Part shown: piece by piece, positions 55,232 through 64,000 of the stretch
Numbering within the stretch: position 1 is the first letter of the stretch
How the letters are laid out: every line of letters starts with the position of its first letter
NCBI GenBank assembly: GCA_964500445.1
Contig: CAZCOG010000007.1
Location: 62,001 to 126,000 of the forward strand
Direction: 5' to 3'
Length of the DNA stretch: 64,000 nucleotides
From: Persicitalea sp964500445
GTDB taxonomy: Bacteria > Bacteroidota > Bacteroidia > Cytophagales > Spirosomataceae
Program-made: the position numbers and the translations under genes
Notes under the pieces: model-generated
Database searches by the model: none
What the model was told of the DNA's origin: nothing
The model's input: the letters and a program-made list of their open reading frames with translations, nothing else

Positions 55232-56690
55232 AAAAAGGTCCTTTTGCCTCAATCCGATCAGCCTTTCTGGACGCGCCGGGCATTTCGCCCCGCAAACTTT
55301 GCTTCTGAGCGGCCAGGGGCTTGCCCGTTTCGCGGTGATACCAGTCGGGTGTGAGGGTTTCGGGTACCGTATCGCCTGTTTCCTCCTGCCATTGGTTAAG
55401 TACCTTGCGCAGTTTTTCTACTTCTTGTGCGTAGGCAGGGTCGTTGATCAGGTTGTTTTCCTGCACCAAATCTTTCCGCAAGTCGAAGAACTCTTCCTCC
55501 GGTCGCGGTGATCGGAAAATGTCCCGCTGAATTGGGGTAAGCTTCGATTGGTCGGCGGCTTTTAAGTCTTGGGCTGACGGACTTTGATTCGCGTCGATCG
55601 GTCCTTCGTTGGTTAGCTCGGGACGCTTGTTGATAACGTAAAGAAAATCTCTGGTCCGCACCGCCCGTTCGTAGGCTTCGTAGTCGTGCCAGTTGTGTTC
55701 CGAAAAAACGTAGTTTCTGAATTTTTGACTGGGATTTTTGAATAAATCAAAAAATGACACACCCTGTGTGGTTTTTGAAGGATCGGACCGAGAGGCCTGA
55801 ATCAGGGTAGGAGCAATGTCGATACTGCTGACCAGGCTCTCACAAACGGTGCCGGCCTTGGGAATTCCCGCTGGCCATTTTACGATAAAAGGCGTACGCA
55901 TTCCTGTATCATAAACCCTTGTTTTGCTTCCCGAAAAAGGGCGGCCATTGTCGGCCATGAAAATAATGAGGGTACTTTCTGCGATTCCCTGTCGTTCAAG
56001 TTCGCGCTCCAAATCACCAAGATAACGGTCGATGCGACCGATCTCATTGTAGTAGGCAGCCAGGTCGATGCGCGTAGCGGGGCTGTCCAACAACTGAGGG
56101 GGAATAGCCACATCCTTGTCAGGGTCATGCGGCTGAGGAAAGCTATCCACTGCCGACCACGAGCGATGGGCGTCGAAAGGCGCGAACCAAAAGAAAAAGG
56201 GCTGATCCTTGGGTCTGTTTTGCAGGATATTGACCCATTGTTGTTCGCCGCCTTCGCCCACGAGTTTACGGTCATTGACCATCAGGTCGTAGGCACGGCG
56301 GGTGTTGGCCCCCTCGTGGAACTTGCCGGAATGAGCGGTGTAGTAGCCACTTTTTTTCATCAGCTCCGGGAAATATTCCAGATGCGCGGGCAGTGGAGTG
56401 TGCAGTTCTGCCGCCCCGGTATTGTGCGGATAGCGCCCGGTGAGGATGCTTGTGCGGCTAGGGCTGCACGAACTGGCGGTGAGATAAAAATTGGTAAACC
56501 GAACCCCATTCCGCGCCATCCGGTCAAGGTTCGGTGTACGAATTTTGTCATTTCCATAGCAGCCGATGTCCTCGGCCGAAATATCGTCTCCGATGATAAA
56601 GATGATATTGGGCCGTGACGTGGCTGGCTGCGCATAAGCGAAATACCCTGTGGATAGTGTTAGAAGGAAGCAAAGAAGGGTAAAACGCAT
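55230..56690 (-). CDS. Exported sulfatase
   Basis: The 486-residue protein has a signal peptide (LLCFLLTLSTGYFAYAQ), the metal-binding pair Asp35-Asp36 (IIGDDISAEDIGCYG), the formylglycine motif C-S-P-S-R at Cys75 followed by TSILTGRYPHNTG, and FMADNGRPF-GSKTRVYDTG in the C-terminal half. Length is standard for S1-type heparan-N-sulfatase-like enzymes. It removes sulfate from a saccharide in the periplasm. It lies 19 bp after an ATP-grasp gene and 14 bp before the HEAT sulfatase, so all three are probably co-transcribed. Confidence 0.93.
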   Translation of the reverse strand: MRFTLLCFLLTLSTGYFAYAQPATSRPNIIFIIGDDISAEDIGCYGNDKIRTPNLDRMARNGVRFTNFYLTASSCSPSRTSILTGRYPHNTGAAELHTPLPAHLEYFPELMKKSGYYTAHSGKFHEGANTRRAYDLMVNDRKLVGEGGEQQWVNILQNRPKDQPFFFWFAPFDAHRSWSAVDSFPQPHDPDKDVAIPPQLLDSPATRIDLAAYYNEIGRIDRYLGDLERELERQGIAESTLIIFMADNGRPFSGSKTRVYDTGMRTPFIVKWPAGIPKAGTVCESLVSSIDIAPTLIQASRSDPSKTTQGVSFFDLFKNPSQKFRNYVFSEHNWHDYEAYERAVRTRDFLYVINKRPELTNEGPIDANQSPSAQDLKAADQSKLTPIQRDIFRSPRPEEEFFDLRKDLVQENNLINDPAYAQEVEKLRKVLNQWQEETGDTVPETLTPDWYHRETGKPLAAQKQSLRGEMPGASRKADRIEAKGPF

Positions 56691-56709
56691 AGCAGAGTAT
56701 TATTCAAAC

Positions 56710-58140
56710 CTAATAAAGTACCCACGTATCCTTTCCTCCTCCTCCCTGCGAAGAATTAACTACCAATGACCCTTTGCGCAGAGCCACCCGCGTTAACCCG
56801 CCCGGCATAACGTGGATATCTTCCCCGTAGAGAATGTAGGGTCGTAAATCCACATGCCGCCCTTCGGCGTGATCCTGCATCATACAAGGTACCCTTGAAA
56901 GCGAAATGGTTGGCTGAGCGATATAGTTGCGGGGGTTGTCGCGGATTTTTTGACGGAACAATTCATGTTCCTCAGCCGAAGCTTTTGGGCCGATCAGCAT
57001 ACCGTAACCGCCTGCTTCGTTTGCTTCCTTGACGACCAGGTGCTCGATATTTTCCATGACGTAATCAAAATCTTCCTGCTCGCGGCAGATGTAGGTCTTT
57101 ACATTGGGGATAATAGCCTCTTCATTCAAATAGTACTTAATGATGCGTGGAACATAAGCATAAATCACCTTATCGTCGGCAACGCCCGTACCCGGAGCAT
57201 TGGCCAGTGCAACGCGCCCGTTTTTGAATACCTCGAAAAGTCCAGGTACACCAAGGAGCGAGTCGGGGTTGAATACCTCGGGATCAAGGAAAGTATCGTC
57301 GAGGCGGCGGTAAATGACATCCACAATCTCGAACCCCTTGGTAGTTCGCATCTTGATAAATCCGTCTGACACGACCAAATCCCGGGCGTCTACCAGCTCA
57401 ACACCCATCTGCTGGGCGAGGTAGGAATGCTCGAAATACGCGGAATTGTAAATGCCCGGCGTAAGTACCACCACGTTGGGATTGGGGCGTTCGCTGAGGT
57501 GCTGGAGCATGTGATGCAATCTGGTGGCATAGTCCGAGACAGGCCTCACGCCCGTCCGGGCCAGCACATCAGGGAAAAGCTGCTTGGAAAGCTCTCGGTT
57601 TTCAAGCATATAGGATACGCCGGACGGGCAGCGCAGGTTGTCTTCAAGTACCATAAAGGTCCCATCGTCGCCCCTAATGAGGTCGGTGCCCGTGATATGA
57701 CACCAAATACCCCTTGATGGTGTGATGCCCCGGCAGGCTTCCAGAAAGCACTTGCTGGATTCGATGAGGTCACGCGGCACGATGCCATCATTCAGGATAT
57801 TCTGATCGTTGTAAACGTCATGGATGAACATGTTCAGGGCTTTGATACGCTGCTTGAGCCCCCGTTCCATTTCGTTCCATTCCTGGCCAGTCAGCACGCG
57901 CGGAATGATATCGATGGGCATGGTACGTTCGGTACCTTCTCCCTCTGAATAAACATTAAAGGTAATTCCCATCGAAAGCATGGACCGTTCGGCGGTTTGC
58001 TGGCGATTGAGCAAATCCTGACTGGAAAGCGTTTCGAATTTATTTTTTAGATGTTCATAACCAGGCCTGATCTGGCCTTCGGGCATGAACATCTCGTCAT
58101 AAAAGTTTTCTGAATTATAGCCTGCGAATGAAAAATTCAT
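56710..58140 (-). CDS. Circularly permuted ATP-grasp type 2 protein
   Basis: The 476-residue protein matches the CP_ATPgrasp family over its length: RPGYEHLKNKFETLS, GITFNVYSEGEGTERTMPIDIIPR, EWNEMERGLKQRIKALNMFIHDVYN, GVSYMLENRE, VVLTPGIYNSAYFEHSYLAQQMGVELV, VIYRRLDDTFLDP, VVKEANEAGGYGM and YILYGEDIHVMPGGLTRVAL. ATP-grasp enzymes form amide or peptide bonds with ATP. The family usually neighbours alpha-E and transglutaminase-like genes; none is here. Instead two sulfatase genes follow in the same orientation. It is cytoplasmic and its substrate is unknown. Confidence 0.9.
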   Translation of the reverse strand: MNFSFAGYNSENFYDEMFMPEGQIRPGYEHLKNKFETLSSQDLLNRQQTAERSMLSMGITFNVYSEGEGTERTMPIDIIPRVLTGQEWNEMERGLKQRIKALNMFIHDVYNDQNILNDGIVPRDLIESSKCFLEACRGITPSRGIWCHITGTDLIRGDDGTFMVLEDNLRCPSGVSYMLENRELSKQLFPDVLARTGVRPVSDYATRLHHMLQHLSERPNPNVVVLTPGIYNSAYFEHSYLAQQMGVELVDARDLVVSDGFIKMRTTKGFEIVDVIYRRLDDTFLDPEVFNPDSLLGVPGLFEVFKNGRVALANAPGTGVADDKVIYAYVPRIIKYYLNEEAIIPNVKTYICREQEDFDYVMENIEHLVVKEANEAGGYGMLIGPKASAEEHELFRQKIRDNPRNYIAQPTISLSRVPCMMQDHAEGRHVDLRPYILYGEDIHVMPGGLTRVALRKGSLVVNSSQGGGGKDTWVLY

Positions 58141-58296
58141 AATTTTCTAATTAAAATCTGGTGGTTTGGTGCTTATAGCCGAACAATTTATGGCAGGCGT
58201 TTGGTTTTACCAAATTATTGAAAAATTTAGGTTTTTATTGCGATCTTTATGCAAATTTCTGCGCTAATTGCCAGCTGTCTTCGTTAAGCCTAAGTC

Positions 58297-59856
58297 ATGA
58301 TTCTCAGGGTCGCTTTTCTATCAATTGCACTTTTTGTCGTAGTACTTGTTCCCGGACTTAATGCCCAGCATATGCCCGGCGTAGCGATGGGCAATTATGC
58401 CGGCACCCAGGCACTTTATCATAATCCGGCTTTCGTGGCAGACTCCCGTTACAGTGTTCATGTGAATTTTGTGGGAGCGCAGCTTTATGTCGCCAATAAC
58501 CACATCAAGTACAATGTCCCTTACTCTTTTCTGTCGCTGATTACGGGGACTGTTCCGAACAAGTACCGAAATGAGCGCGGGGCGATCATTCTCCCGAGGG
58601 TGGACCTTGAACAAAAACTCAACGGGAATCCAAAGCACATGAACCTGGGTCTGGAAGGCCGTTTGCCTTCCGTGATGGTTTCGCTACTGGATGGAAAGGT
58701 AGGTGTAGCCGCTACTTCCCGCGTTCGGGTCCTAGGGAACATGTCTCAATTTACCGAACCTCTGGCCAGGGCGCTCCGGGGACGCGGTAAAGGTGAAGAT
58801 ATTCAGAAGCAATTGTTCGAAAATCAATCCGGTAATTTACATCTCAATGGCGTGGGGGAAGTAGCCCTAACACTGGGTGGGGTACTCTTGGATAATGAGA
58901 CTGATTTTTTTAAGGTAGGAATAACAGCTAAAAGGTTAATCGGTCTTTACAATGCGCACGTTATCATCGAGGACGGTTCGTTTGGTATCTATCCCGACGA
59001 AAACTACCAGCTTAAGAAGGAACTGATCGAAGTACCTACGATTGATGCTACCTACGGCTATACGAGTGACGCGGCTTTTCAGGATTTGAGGCTATCACCC
59101 GCCTGGATGCTGGGCAATGCTCCCGCGGGAAGTGGCTGGGGCTTTGATGTCGGGATGGTTTACGAGTACCGTCCGAATGCCAACAGATATTCTTACACCG
59201 ATAGGGGCGTTCGTAAGCGCGATGGTAGTATCAACAAGTACTTATACCGTATATCGGTGGCCCTGACCGATCTTGGGGGCGTTCGCTTCAAAAATCCCAA
59301 CTACGTCAGTCAGTTTCAAACGTCGGCATTGAACCGGTCTTTTCGCTTCGAGAATTTTCAGAAACTCGACGGAACGGCAGGATTTTTCAACGCGGTCAAC
59401 AAATCTTTGGATACCGATACCAGTTCGCCCGCGACTTCATTCCGTTCCGTGTTACCTACCGCCTTCCAAACCAGCCTGGACTACCAGGTTCAGCCAAACA
59501 TCTATGTCAACACGCTTTGGGTACAAAACCTGATTGGTGCCGGAGCTTTTGGTATGAAAGCGGAATCGGTGCTGGCCGTTACGCCCCGATACGAACATCG
59601 TTGGTACGAGGTTTCTGTTCCGGTATCGATCATGAATCGCTACGGTTCTTTTGGTGTGGGAGTCGCCGGGCGTGTGGGCCCGCTTTGGTTTGGTACCGAC
59701 CACCTGCTGGGATTACTGAACGTGGGAAAACCCAAAACGTTCAACCTCTACGCCGGCCTGTCTACCGGTCTTTTCCGCCGCCCACCCCGCTCGCCCAATG
59801 CCTGCTTCCTGCCCGATGGAGAGACTTTCTGGGATAGATTATTCAGAAGGCGCTAG
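58297..59856 (+). CDS. DUF5723-like outer-membrane protein
   Basis: The 519-residue protein has a signal peptide (FLSIALFVVVLVPGLNAQ) and a beta-rich body resembling DUF5723 proteins, with VAMGNYAGTQALYHNPAFVADSRY near the N-terminus (a conserved NPA-F motif of outer-membrane PorV/FadL-like barrels) and repeated amphipathic strands (FKVGITAKRLIGLY, GWGFDVGMVYEYRP, YRISVALTDLGG, GVGVAGRVGPLWFG). The end is basic (RLFRRR). Function is unknown. It is divergent from the ATP-grasp gene and convergent with a sulfatase, 13 bp apart. Confidence 0.7.
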   Translation: MILRVAFLSIALFVVVLVPGLNAQHMPGVAMGNYAGTQALYHNPAFVADSRYSVHVNFVGAQLYVANNHIKYNVPYSFLSLITGTVPNKYRNERGAIILPRVDLEQKLNGNPKHMNLGLEGRLPSVMVSLLDGKVGVAATSRVRVLGNMSQFTEPLARALRGRGKGEDIQKQLFENQSGNLHLNGVGEVALTLGGVLLDNETDFFKVGITAKRLIGLYNAHVIIEDGSFGIYPDENYQLKKELIEVPTIDATYGYTSDAAFQDLRLSPAWMLGNAPAGSGWGFDVGMVYEYRPNANRYSYTDRGVRKRDGSINKYLYRISVALTDLGGVRFKNPNYVSQFQTSALNRSFRFENFQKLDGTAGFFNAVNKSLDTDTSSPATSFRSVLPTAFQTSLDYQVQPNIYVNTLWVQNLIGAGAFGMKAESVLAVTPRYEHRWYEVSVPVSIMNRYGSFGVGVAGRVGPLWFGTDHLLGLLNVGKPKTFNLYAGLSTGLFRRPPRSPNACFLPDGETFWDRLFRRR

Positions 59857-59869
59857 TGTAGGGGGGGGC

Positions 59870-61633
59870 TCAATTTAACCTTTGAAGCATCATCAGCCGA
59901 AAATCCATGACTTGCTTCCCGGCAATTTTCTCGGCTTTGAGTGTTAAAGTACCCTTGCCTTTTTCTAGGTGAAATTTTCCGATATTTAAGGTTTTCCAAT
60001 CTTTTACATAAGATTCGGGGCGCTCCACGCGGTCGTTCTCCATCCCGCGCAAGGGAGGATCGAAGGCTTCTGTGATTTTAGCCAGTATGTTTGTACTGCC
60101 AAAAGTCAGCCGGAAAGTCGAGCCAACGTTTTCGGGGGCACACGTGTAATAGATGATTGCGTCGAAGTCACCGTCGGCCAGTACTTCCACATCCCACACA
60201 ATGGCATCTTCGAGCTTTGTCCAATTTGTGAAAAACGAGCAGTTCGGCCAGCGATTTGATCGCTCAATACCACCCACGGGTTGGGCATCACGGGCGGGTA
60301 GTTGAGTGTATTTGAAGTCAGGATGGCCCACGGGAAAAGTACGTTCATCTTTTCCCTTGATACCCGGTAGTACTTCGGCATTCCATTGGGTAGCGGCGGC
60401 TTGCAATCGTGCGGCTACTTCCGGTTTTCGGGCGGTGATGTCGGTAGTTTGGCCGGGATCGGCGACCATGTCATAGAGTTTTCCTTTGCCGTCGAGGCGG
60501 TACTGCTGACTGCGAACGCTTGTACTGCCGTTCCAGTAGTTATACAGCAGTCGGTCTTTATCAAAAGCCCCTTTTTTGATAAGAAGTGGTTTCAGGCTTA
60601 TGCCATCCAGCGGCTTGGGCGGCTGGAAACTAACGCCCGCCATGTCCACCAAAGTAGGCAGCAAATCGATGACGCTCGTTATTTCGTTAATCTTCGTTCC
60701 CGGCTTAATCATTTTAGAGAACTGCATCACCAGGGGCGAGCGGACACCTCCTTCGTCGGTTGAGCCTTTTCTACCCTTCATTTCCCCATTCCAGCGAAAG
60801 GAATTTGGACCATTGTCGCTGAAATAAAGGACGATGGTGTCATCCTCCAAATCCAGTGTTTTTAGCTTCGCCATAATCCGCCCGACATTCCAGTCGATAT
60901 TCTCACACATGGCAAGGGCGGCGCGAGTAAAGTCAATATCTTCTTCCAGTCCTTTTTGGGCTCGCATCGCCAGCGGTTTGTTTTTATATTCGTTCCACCA
61001 ACGATCAGGTACTTGCATGGGCGCGTGGGGGGTATTGTAGGGAACATAAAGAAAGAATGGTTTGTCCTTGTTTTGCTCAATGAAAGCCATCGCGTGGTCG
61101 GTCAAATCATCTACCAGAAAGCCGTTGCCCTCGGTTATGGCGCCATTATGTTCCAGCATCGGGCTGAAGTAATCGCCCCAGTGGCCGGAGCAGAAGCCGT
61201 AATAATCATCGAAGCCACGGGCGTTGGGATGGTAGGGGTACTGCATCCCGCTATGCCACTTCCCGTAAGCTGCCGTGGCATAGCCTGCACTTTTAAAAGC
61301 CTGAGCGATAGTGGTTTCGTCGAGGTTAAAACGTTCACCTCCTTCCGAAGTACTGCGGACACCCGTACGGGCATGGTAGCGTCCAGTCAAAAGCTCCGCG
61401 CGGGTAGGGGAGCAGACAGGCTGGACAAAGAAATGATCGAAAATTGCGCCGTTTTTGGCTATTGCATCAATATTCGGAGTACTGATGTTGGTATTTCCAC
61501 TCACACTCAAATCACCCCAGCCCTGATCGTCGCTCAGAATTATAACAATGTTAGGGTACTTTGATTTTTGCGCAAAAAGCGCAAAAGGAAGCAATAGAAA
61601 GAAAAGCAGGCTTCGCATCGATCCAACATTCAT
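59870..61633 (-). CDS. Exported sulfatase with extra C-terminal domain
   Basis: The 587-residue protein has a signal peptide (LLFFLLLPFALFAQ), Asp35-Asp36 (ILSDDQGWGD), the formylglycine motif C-S-P-T-R at Cys74 with AELLTGRYHARTG, and FSDNGPNSF. This is the arylsulfatase A-like S1 type. After about residue 455 a beta-rich domain follows (VWDVEVLADGDFDAIIYYTC, FRLTFGSTNILAKI, KGTLTLKAEKI), possibly a sugar-binding module. It is the third gene of a unit with the MFS permease and DUF2264 gene upstream, suggesting desulfation of a substrate handled by those. Confidence 0.93.
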   Translation of the reverse strand: MNVGSMRSLLFFLLLPFALFAQKSKYPNIVIILSDDQGWGDLSVSGNTNISTPNIDAIAKNGAIFDHFFVQPVCSPTRAELLTGRYHARTGVRSTSEGGERFNLDETTIAQAFKSAGYATAAYGKWHSGMQYPYHPNARGFDDYYGFCSGHWGDYFSPMLEHNGAITEGNGFLVDDLTDHAMAFIEQNKDKPFFLYVPYNTPHAPMQVPDRWWNEYKNKPLAMRAQKGLEEDIDFTRAALAMCENIDWNVGRIMAKLKTLDLEDDTIVLYFSDNGPNSFRWNGEMKGRKGSTDEGGVRSPLVMQFSKMIKPGTKINEITSVIDLLPTLVDMAGVSFQPPKPLDGISLKPLLIKKGAFDKDRLLYNYWNGSTSVRSQQYRLDGKGKLYDMVADPGQTTDITARKPEVAARLQAAATQWNAEVLPGIKGKDERTFPVGHPDFKYTQLPARDAQPVGGIERSNRWPNCSFFTNWTKLEDAIVWDVEVLADGDFDAIIYYTCAPENVGSTFRLTFGSTNILAKITEAFDPPLRGMENDRVERPESYVKDWKTLNIGKFHLEKGKGTLTLKAEKIAGKQVMDFRLMMLQRLN

Positions 61634-61720
61634 TTTTATAATATTGAGCGGTCCAATGGCACCCAGGTTTTAAGCAGAAATAAAGCGAGAAGAAATGCGA
61701 AAACAGTTTTCAGGCTGCTT

Positions 61721-62935
61721 TTATACAACTACCTCACCTTTTGCAACCGCAGCCTCCGCCTTCCGGTCATTGAACATGATCAAAAACAAGACAAGTACCA
61801 CAGCGGCGATGGCAGCGGGAACCATCCAGATCGACGTCCAGTCTTTGATCCCATCGGTGGTGAAGCGATCCGTTACGATCCCCGAGAGCTTGGAGCCAAT
61901 ACCCATCCCGATGCCGTAGGTAGCCAGCGTGATGAGACCCTGCGCCTGCGCCTTGATGTTTGGTCCGGCCTTCATATCGGTATAGATTTGGCCCGTTACA
62001 AAGAAGAAGTCAAAACACACACCGTGTAGCAGAATGGCGATATAAAGCATCCATTCGCCCGATCCGCCGTCACCGTAACCAAACAGAATAAAGCGCAGGA
62101 TCCAGGCGACTAGTCCGGCGGCCAGCATCCACTTCACACCTAGTTTTCGGAAGGCCAGTGGTATCAACAGCATAAAGACAAATTCCGAAGCCTGTCCGAG
62201 CGACATTTTGCTTTCTACGTAGGTCATCCCCGAATCGGTGAGCGAAGGGTTGGCCATGGCGTAGTAAAAAGAAAGCGGAATGCAAATGGCGATAGAAGCC
62301 AGAAAGAAAATTACGAACGAACGGCTCTTGAAAAGTACAAAGGAATCGGCTCCCAGAATTTGGGCGAAGGTGGCTTTTCCAGATGCGGTGGGTGGGGTGT
62401 CAGGTAGTGTAAATGAGAATAGTCCCAGCACAACTGCCGAAGCCATGGCGAGTTGGAAAATCATGACGTTGTCGCCGATATTCATAAAGCCTACGATATT
62501 CGTCACCACGATCCAGGCTACCGTACCCATTACCCGGATAGCCGGGAAATCCTGCTCCGGATTGTTCATCTGCCGCATGGCAATCGAGGTGGTAAGGGAA
62601 ATACAGGGCGCAAAAGACAGGCAGTAGCCCAGCATGACCCAGAAGAATGTCCCGGCATCCTGGATTTGCGTGATGTAGAAGAGAATAGCGGCCCCGATCA
62701 GATTAAGTACACCTAGTACTTTTTGGGCAGCAAAGTAGCGGTCGGCGATCATCCCAACGAAAAACGGCGCAATGAGCATGGCCAGCGAAAAGGCGGTGTA
62801 AGCATTACCTACCTGGTCGCCCGTGGCGTTGAGTTGGGTAAACAGGTACTTGCTCATTTGGCCATACCATGCACCCCAGACGAAGAACTGCATGAACATC
62901 ATAGCCATCAATTGATAACGAACGGTACTTTTCAT
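61721..62935 (-). CDS. MFS transporter, nucleoside:H+ symporter (NupG)-like
   Basis: The 404-residue protein has about 12 membrane spans. Its N-terminus (MMFMQFFVWGAWYGQMSKYL, AFSLAMLIAPFFVGMIADRYF) and IRVMGTVAWIVVTNIVG match the Nuc_H_symport family. In Bacteroidota, relatives next to catabolic genes often carry sugars rather than nucleosides. Between DUF2264 and a sulfatase it is likely the inner-membrane importer for the degraded saccharide (inference). Spacing is 87 bp to the sulfatase and 96 bp from DUF2264. Confidence 0.85.
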   Translation of the reverse strand: MKSTVRYQLMAMMFMQFFVWGAWYGQMSKYLFTQLNATGDQVGNAYTAFSLAMLIAPFFVGMIADRYFAAQKVLGVLNLIGAAILFYITQIQDAGTFFWVMLGYCLSFAPCISLTTSIAMRQMNNPEQDFPAIRVMGTVAWIVVTNIVGFMNIGDNVMIFQLAMASAVVLGLFSFTLPDTPPTASGKATFAQILGADSFVLFKSRSFVIFFLASIAICIPLSFYYAMANPSLTDSGMTYVESKMSLGQASEFVFMLLIPLAFRKLGVKWMLAAGLVAWILRFILFGYGDGGSGEWMLYIAILLHGVCFDFFFVTGQIYTDMKAGPNIKAQAQGLITLATYGIGMGIGSKLSGIVTDRFTTDGIKDWTSIWMVPAAIAAVVLVLFLIMFNDRKAEAAVAKGEVVV

Positions 62936-62940
62936 TTAAG

Positions 62941-62980
62941 AATGAGTAGTGAATGAGGAATGTTGAGTGATGAATGATGC
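62941..62980. repeat. Phrase-like repeat between MFS and DUF2264 genes
   Basis: AATGAGTAGTGAATGAGGAA followed by TGTTGAGTGATGAATGATG is built from GAATGA/TGATGAATG units, resembling the reverse complement of the 55203-55231 phrase. It lies just upstream of the permease start. Confidence 0.5.
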
Positions 62981-63031
62981 TTTTTTTTGCTGAAAGCCTT
63001 TGTCAGGCTGAGCGTTGTCGAAGCCCGAATG

Positions 63032-64000
63032 CTAATATAATGCGTGATCGGTGGGAATATCCACGCTGCCCCAAACCTTTTTGGCGGTCCAGTCGGCGGC
63101 GGGGGCGGCCCAGAACGGATCACTGGCGGGTAATCCCAAAGGCAGCAGCACCGTGGCGCAAAGATAAAGGCTTCCGGTAGAAATATAGGTTTCGCCGATG
63201 GCGGGTTGGTGGCCGTGGACACCGATTTGCAGCCATCCTTTGGCGTCGTAGGTTTCGGGACTTTCCGTAGTGCGCTGAATCACCGCCGTGAGCGCCGAGC
63301 GAACCTGCGCAGGGACTACCTCTTTCGGGAGTTTTTGGACCAATACCATATTCGCCAGATGCTGAAAAGCTCCGGCCCGGTAGGCAATGGAACGCCCGAT
63401 AATCGGGAAAGTACCTTCCGGCGAAATGAGCCTCTCCTGGATGGCAGCGTAGCGGATCGCCCGCTTCGTCACGTCTTCCGCCATTCTTTCGTACACCTTT
63501 TCTTTGGGTACTATGGCTTCCAGAATATCGTACAAATAAGGCTGAATGACGTAGCTATTGTAATAGTCCCAGTGAAAATTGGGGCCATCACCGTAAATCC
63601 CGTCGCCCTTGTACCACTGCTCGTGCTGCCGCAGGGCGTAGTCGATGCGCATCCGGTCGTATTCGTAGCCGTATTTGGCAAAAAAGGTCTCGATCATCGC
63701 GCTGAACAACAGCCAGTTGTTGAAGCCCGGCCTGATGACTCGACTACTCAAAAACGCCTTGACTACATTCTCTTTCACGGAAGCGGGTGCTGCTTCCCAA
63801 AGCTTCGGAGCGCGGATAAGGCCGTCGGCCAGAAAAGAAGCATCTACCACCGGTTGCCCTCCTTTATTGTAGTTCAGGAAATCTTTGGCCTGGGGATTGG
63901 AGGCATTATCGAGGGCTTTCAGACTGAGAGCAAAGTACTTGTCTCTTAATTGCTTCTCCGCCGGATCTGAAAACTCAGTTTGGTTTAGCCACGGACTGAT
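63032..64000 (-). CDS. DUF2264 family protein, N-terminus outside the window
   Basis: The frame is open from the right edge (first visible codon at 64000) to TAG at 63032-63034, giving about 322 C-terminal residues; the GTG at 63850 is internal. The text fits DUF2264: FNNWLLFSAMIETFFAKYGYEYD, HEQWYKGDGIYGDGPNFHWDYYNSYVIQPYL, IGRSIAYRAGAFQHLANM, GWLQIGVHGHQPAIGETYISTGSLYLCATVLLPLGLP. The family has an (alpha/alpha)6 fold and occurs beside polysaccharide-degrading enzymes, so a role in oligouronide or sulfated glycan breakdown is likely. It is the first visible gene of the DUF2264-permease-sulfatase unit. Confidence 0.88.
   Translation of the reverse strand: MSPWLNQTEFSDPAEKQLRDKYFALSLKALDNASNPQAKDFLNYNKGGQPVVDASFLADGLIRAPKLWEAAPASVKENVVKAFLSSRVIRPGFNNWLLFSAMIETFFAKYGYEYDRMRIDYALRQHEQWYKGDGIYGDGPNFHWDYYNSYVIQPYLYDILEAIVPKEKVYERMAEDVTKRAIRYAAIQERLISPEGTFPIIGRSIAYRAGAFQHLANMVLVQKLPKEVVPAQVRSALTAVIQRTTESPETYDAKGWLQIGVHGHQPAIGETYISTGSLYLCATVLLPLGLPASDPFWAAPAADWTAKKVWGSVDIPTDHALY

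Noticed and set aside
59861..59868. Run of eight G as a possible phase-variation tract
   Set aside because: It lies between the stops of two convergent genes, so length changes would not alter either protein.

Overview
The window looks like chromosomal DNA of a Bacteroidota member, most likely Cytophagales (inference). Support: two SusC/SusD outer-membrane pairs, an ECF sigma/FecR pair driving a TonB receptor with an N-terminal STN domain, a subtilase-like protein with a type IX secretion (T9SS) C-terminal domain, a DUF5723 protein, several lipoproteins, start codons without Shine-Dalgarno sequences, and Bacteroidota-type -7 boxes (TAnnTTTG). No tRNA, rRNA, CRISPR array, transposase or phage gene was seen.

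Layout. 1-3055: the tail of a GH28 polygalacturonase, a DUF1223 protein, a decayed ORF, and a two-gene unit (outer-membrane protein and phosphoesterase lipoprotein). 3056-3664: a gene-free stretch with RNA-like structures. 3665-14964: the first polysaccharide-utilisation region: ECF sigma, FecR, STN-SusC, SusD, a Tat-exported double-domain FAD oxidoreductase, and a small exported protein with a C-x4-C pair and a D-x-x-S-G-A-T flavinylation-like motif. 15106-21737 (minus strand): a frameshifted small gene, a very large SGNH / PVC-propeller / HEAT / cytochrome c protein, and a T9SS subtilase-like protein. 21969-40022: the second PUL: a divergent LacI regulator with a transposase-type zinc ribbon, a 32-bp palindromic operator, SusC/SusD, then a probable operon of Sec-exported FAD oxidoreductase, a second C-x4-C/SGAT protein (4-bp overlap), a secreted six-hairpin-like enzyme, an SSS symporter, a GH2 enzyme and a third FAD oxidoreductase.

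40042-53250 is mostly housekeeping: gpsA, DUF2853, a TolC/HlyD pair, a secreted debranching-like glycosidase, an EEP nuclease/phosphatase, PBP1A, MsrB and a RhlE-type DEAD-box helicase with a terminator-like 5' leader. 53362-64000 returns to catabolism: three sulfatases, a permuted ATP-grasp protein, a DUF5723 protein, an MFS sugar/nucleoside-type permease and a DUF2264 protein cut by the window edge.

The most interesting element is a repeated two-gene module: an exported FAD oxidoreductase followed by a small protein combining C-x4-C with a flavinylation-like SGAT motif. It occurs once in each PUL, and in the first case lies near a secreted cytochrome c protein. I read it as a candidate split extracytoplasmic flavin redox relay for sugar oxidation or reduction. 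GH28, GH2, DUF2264 and the sulfatases suggest uronate-containing, partly sulfated plant or algal polysaccharides as substrates (inference).
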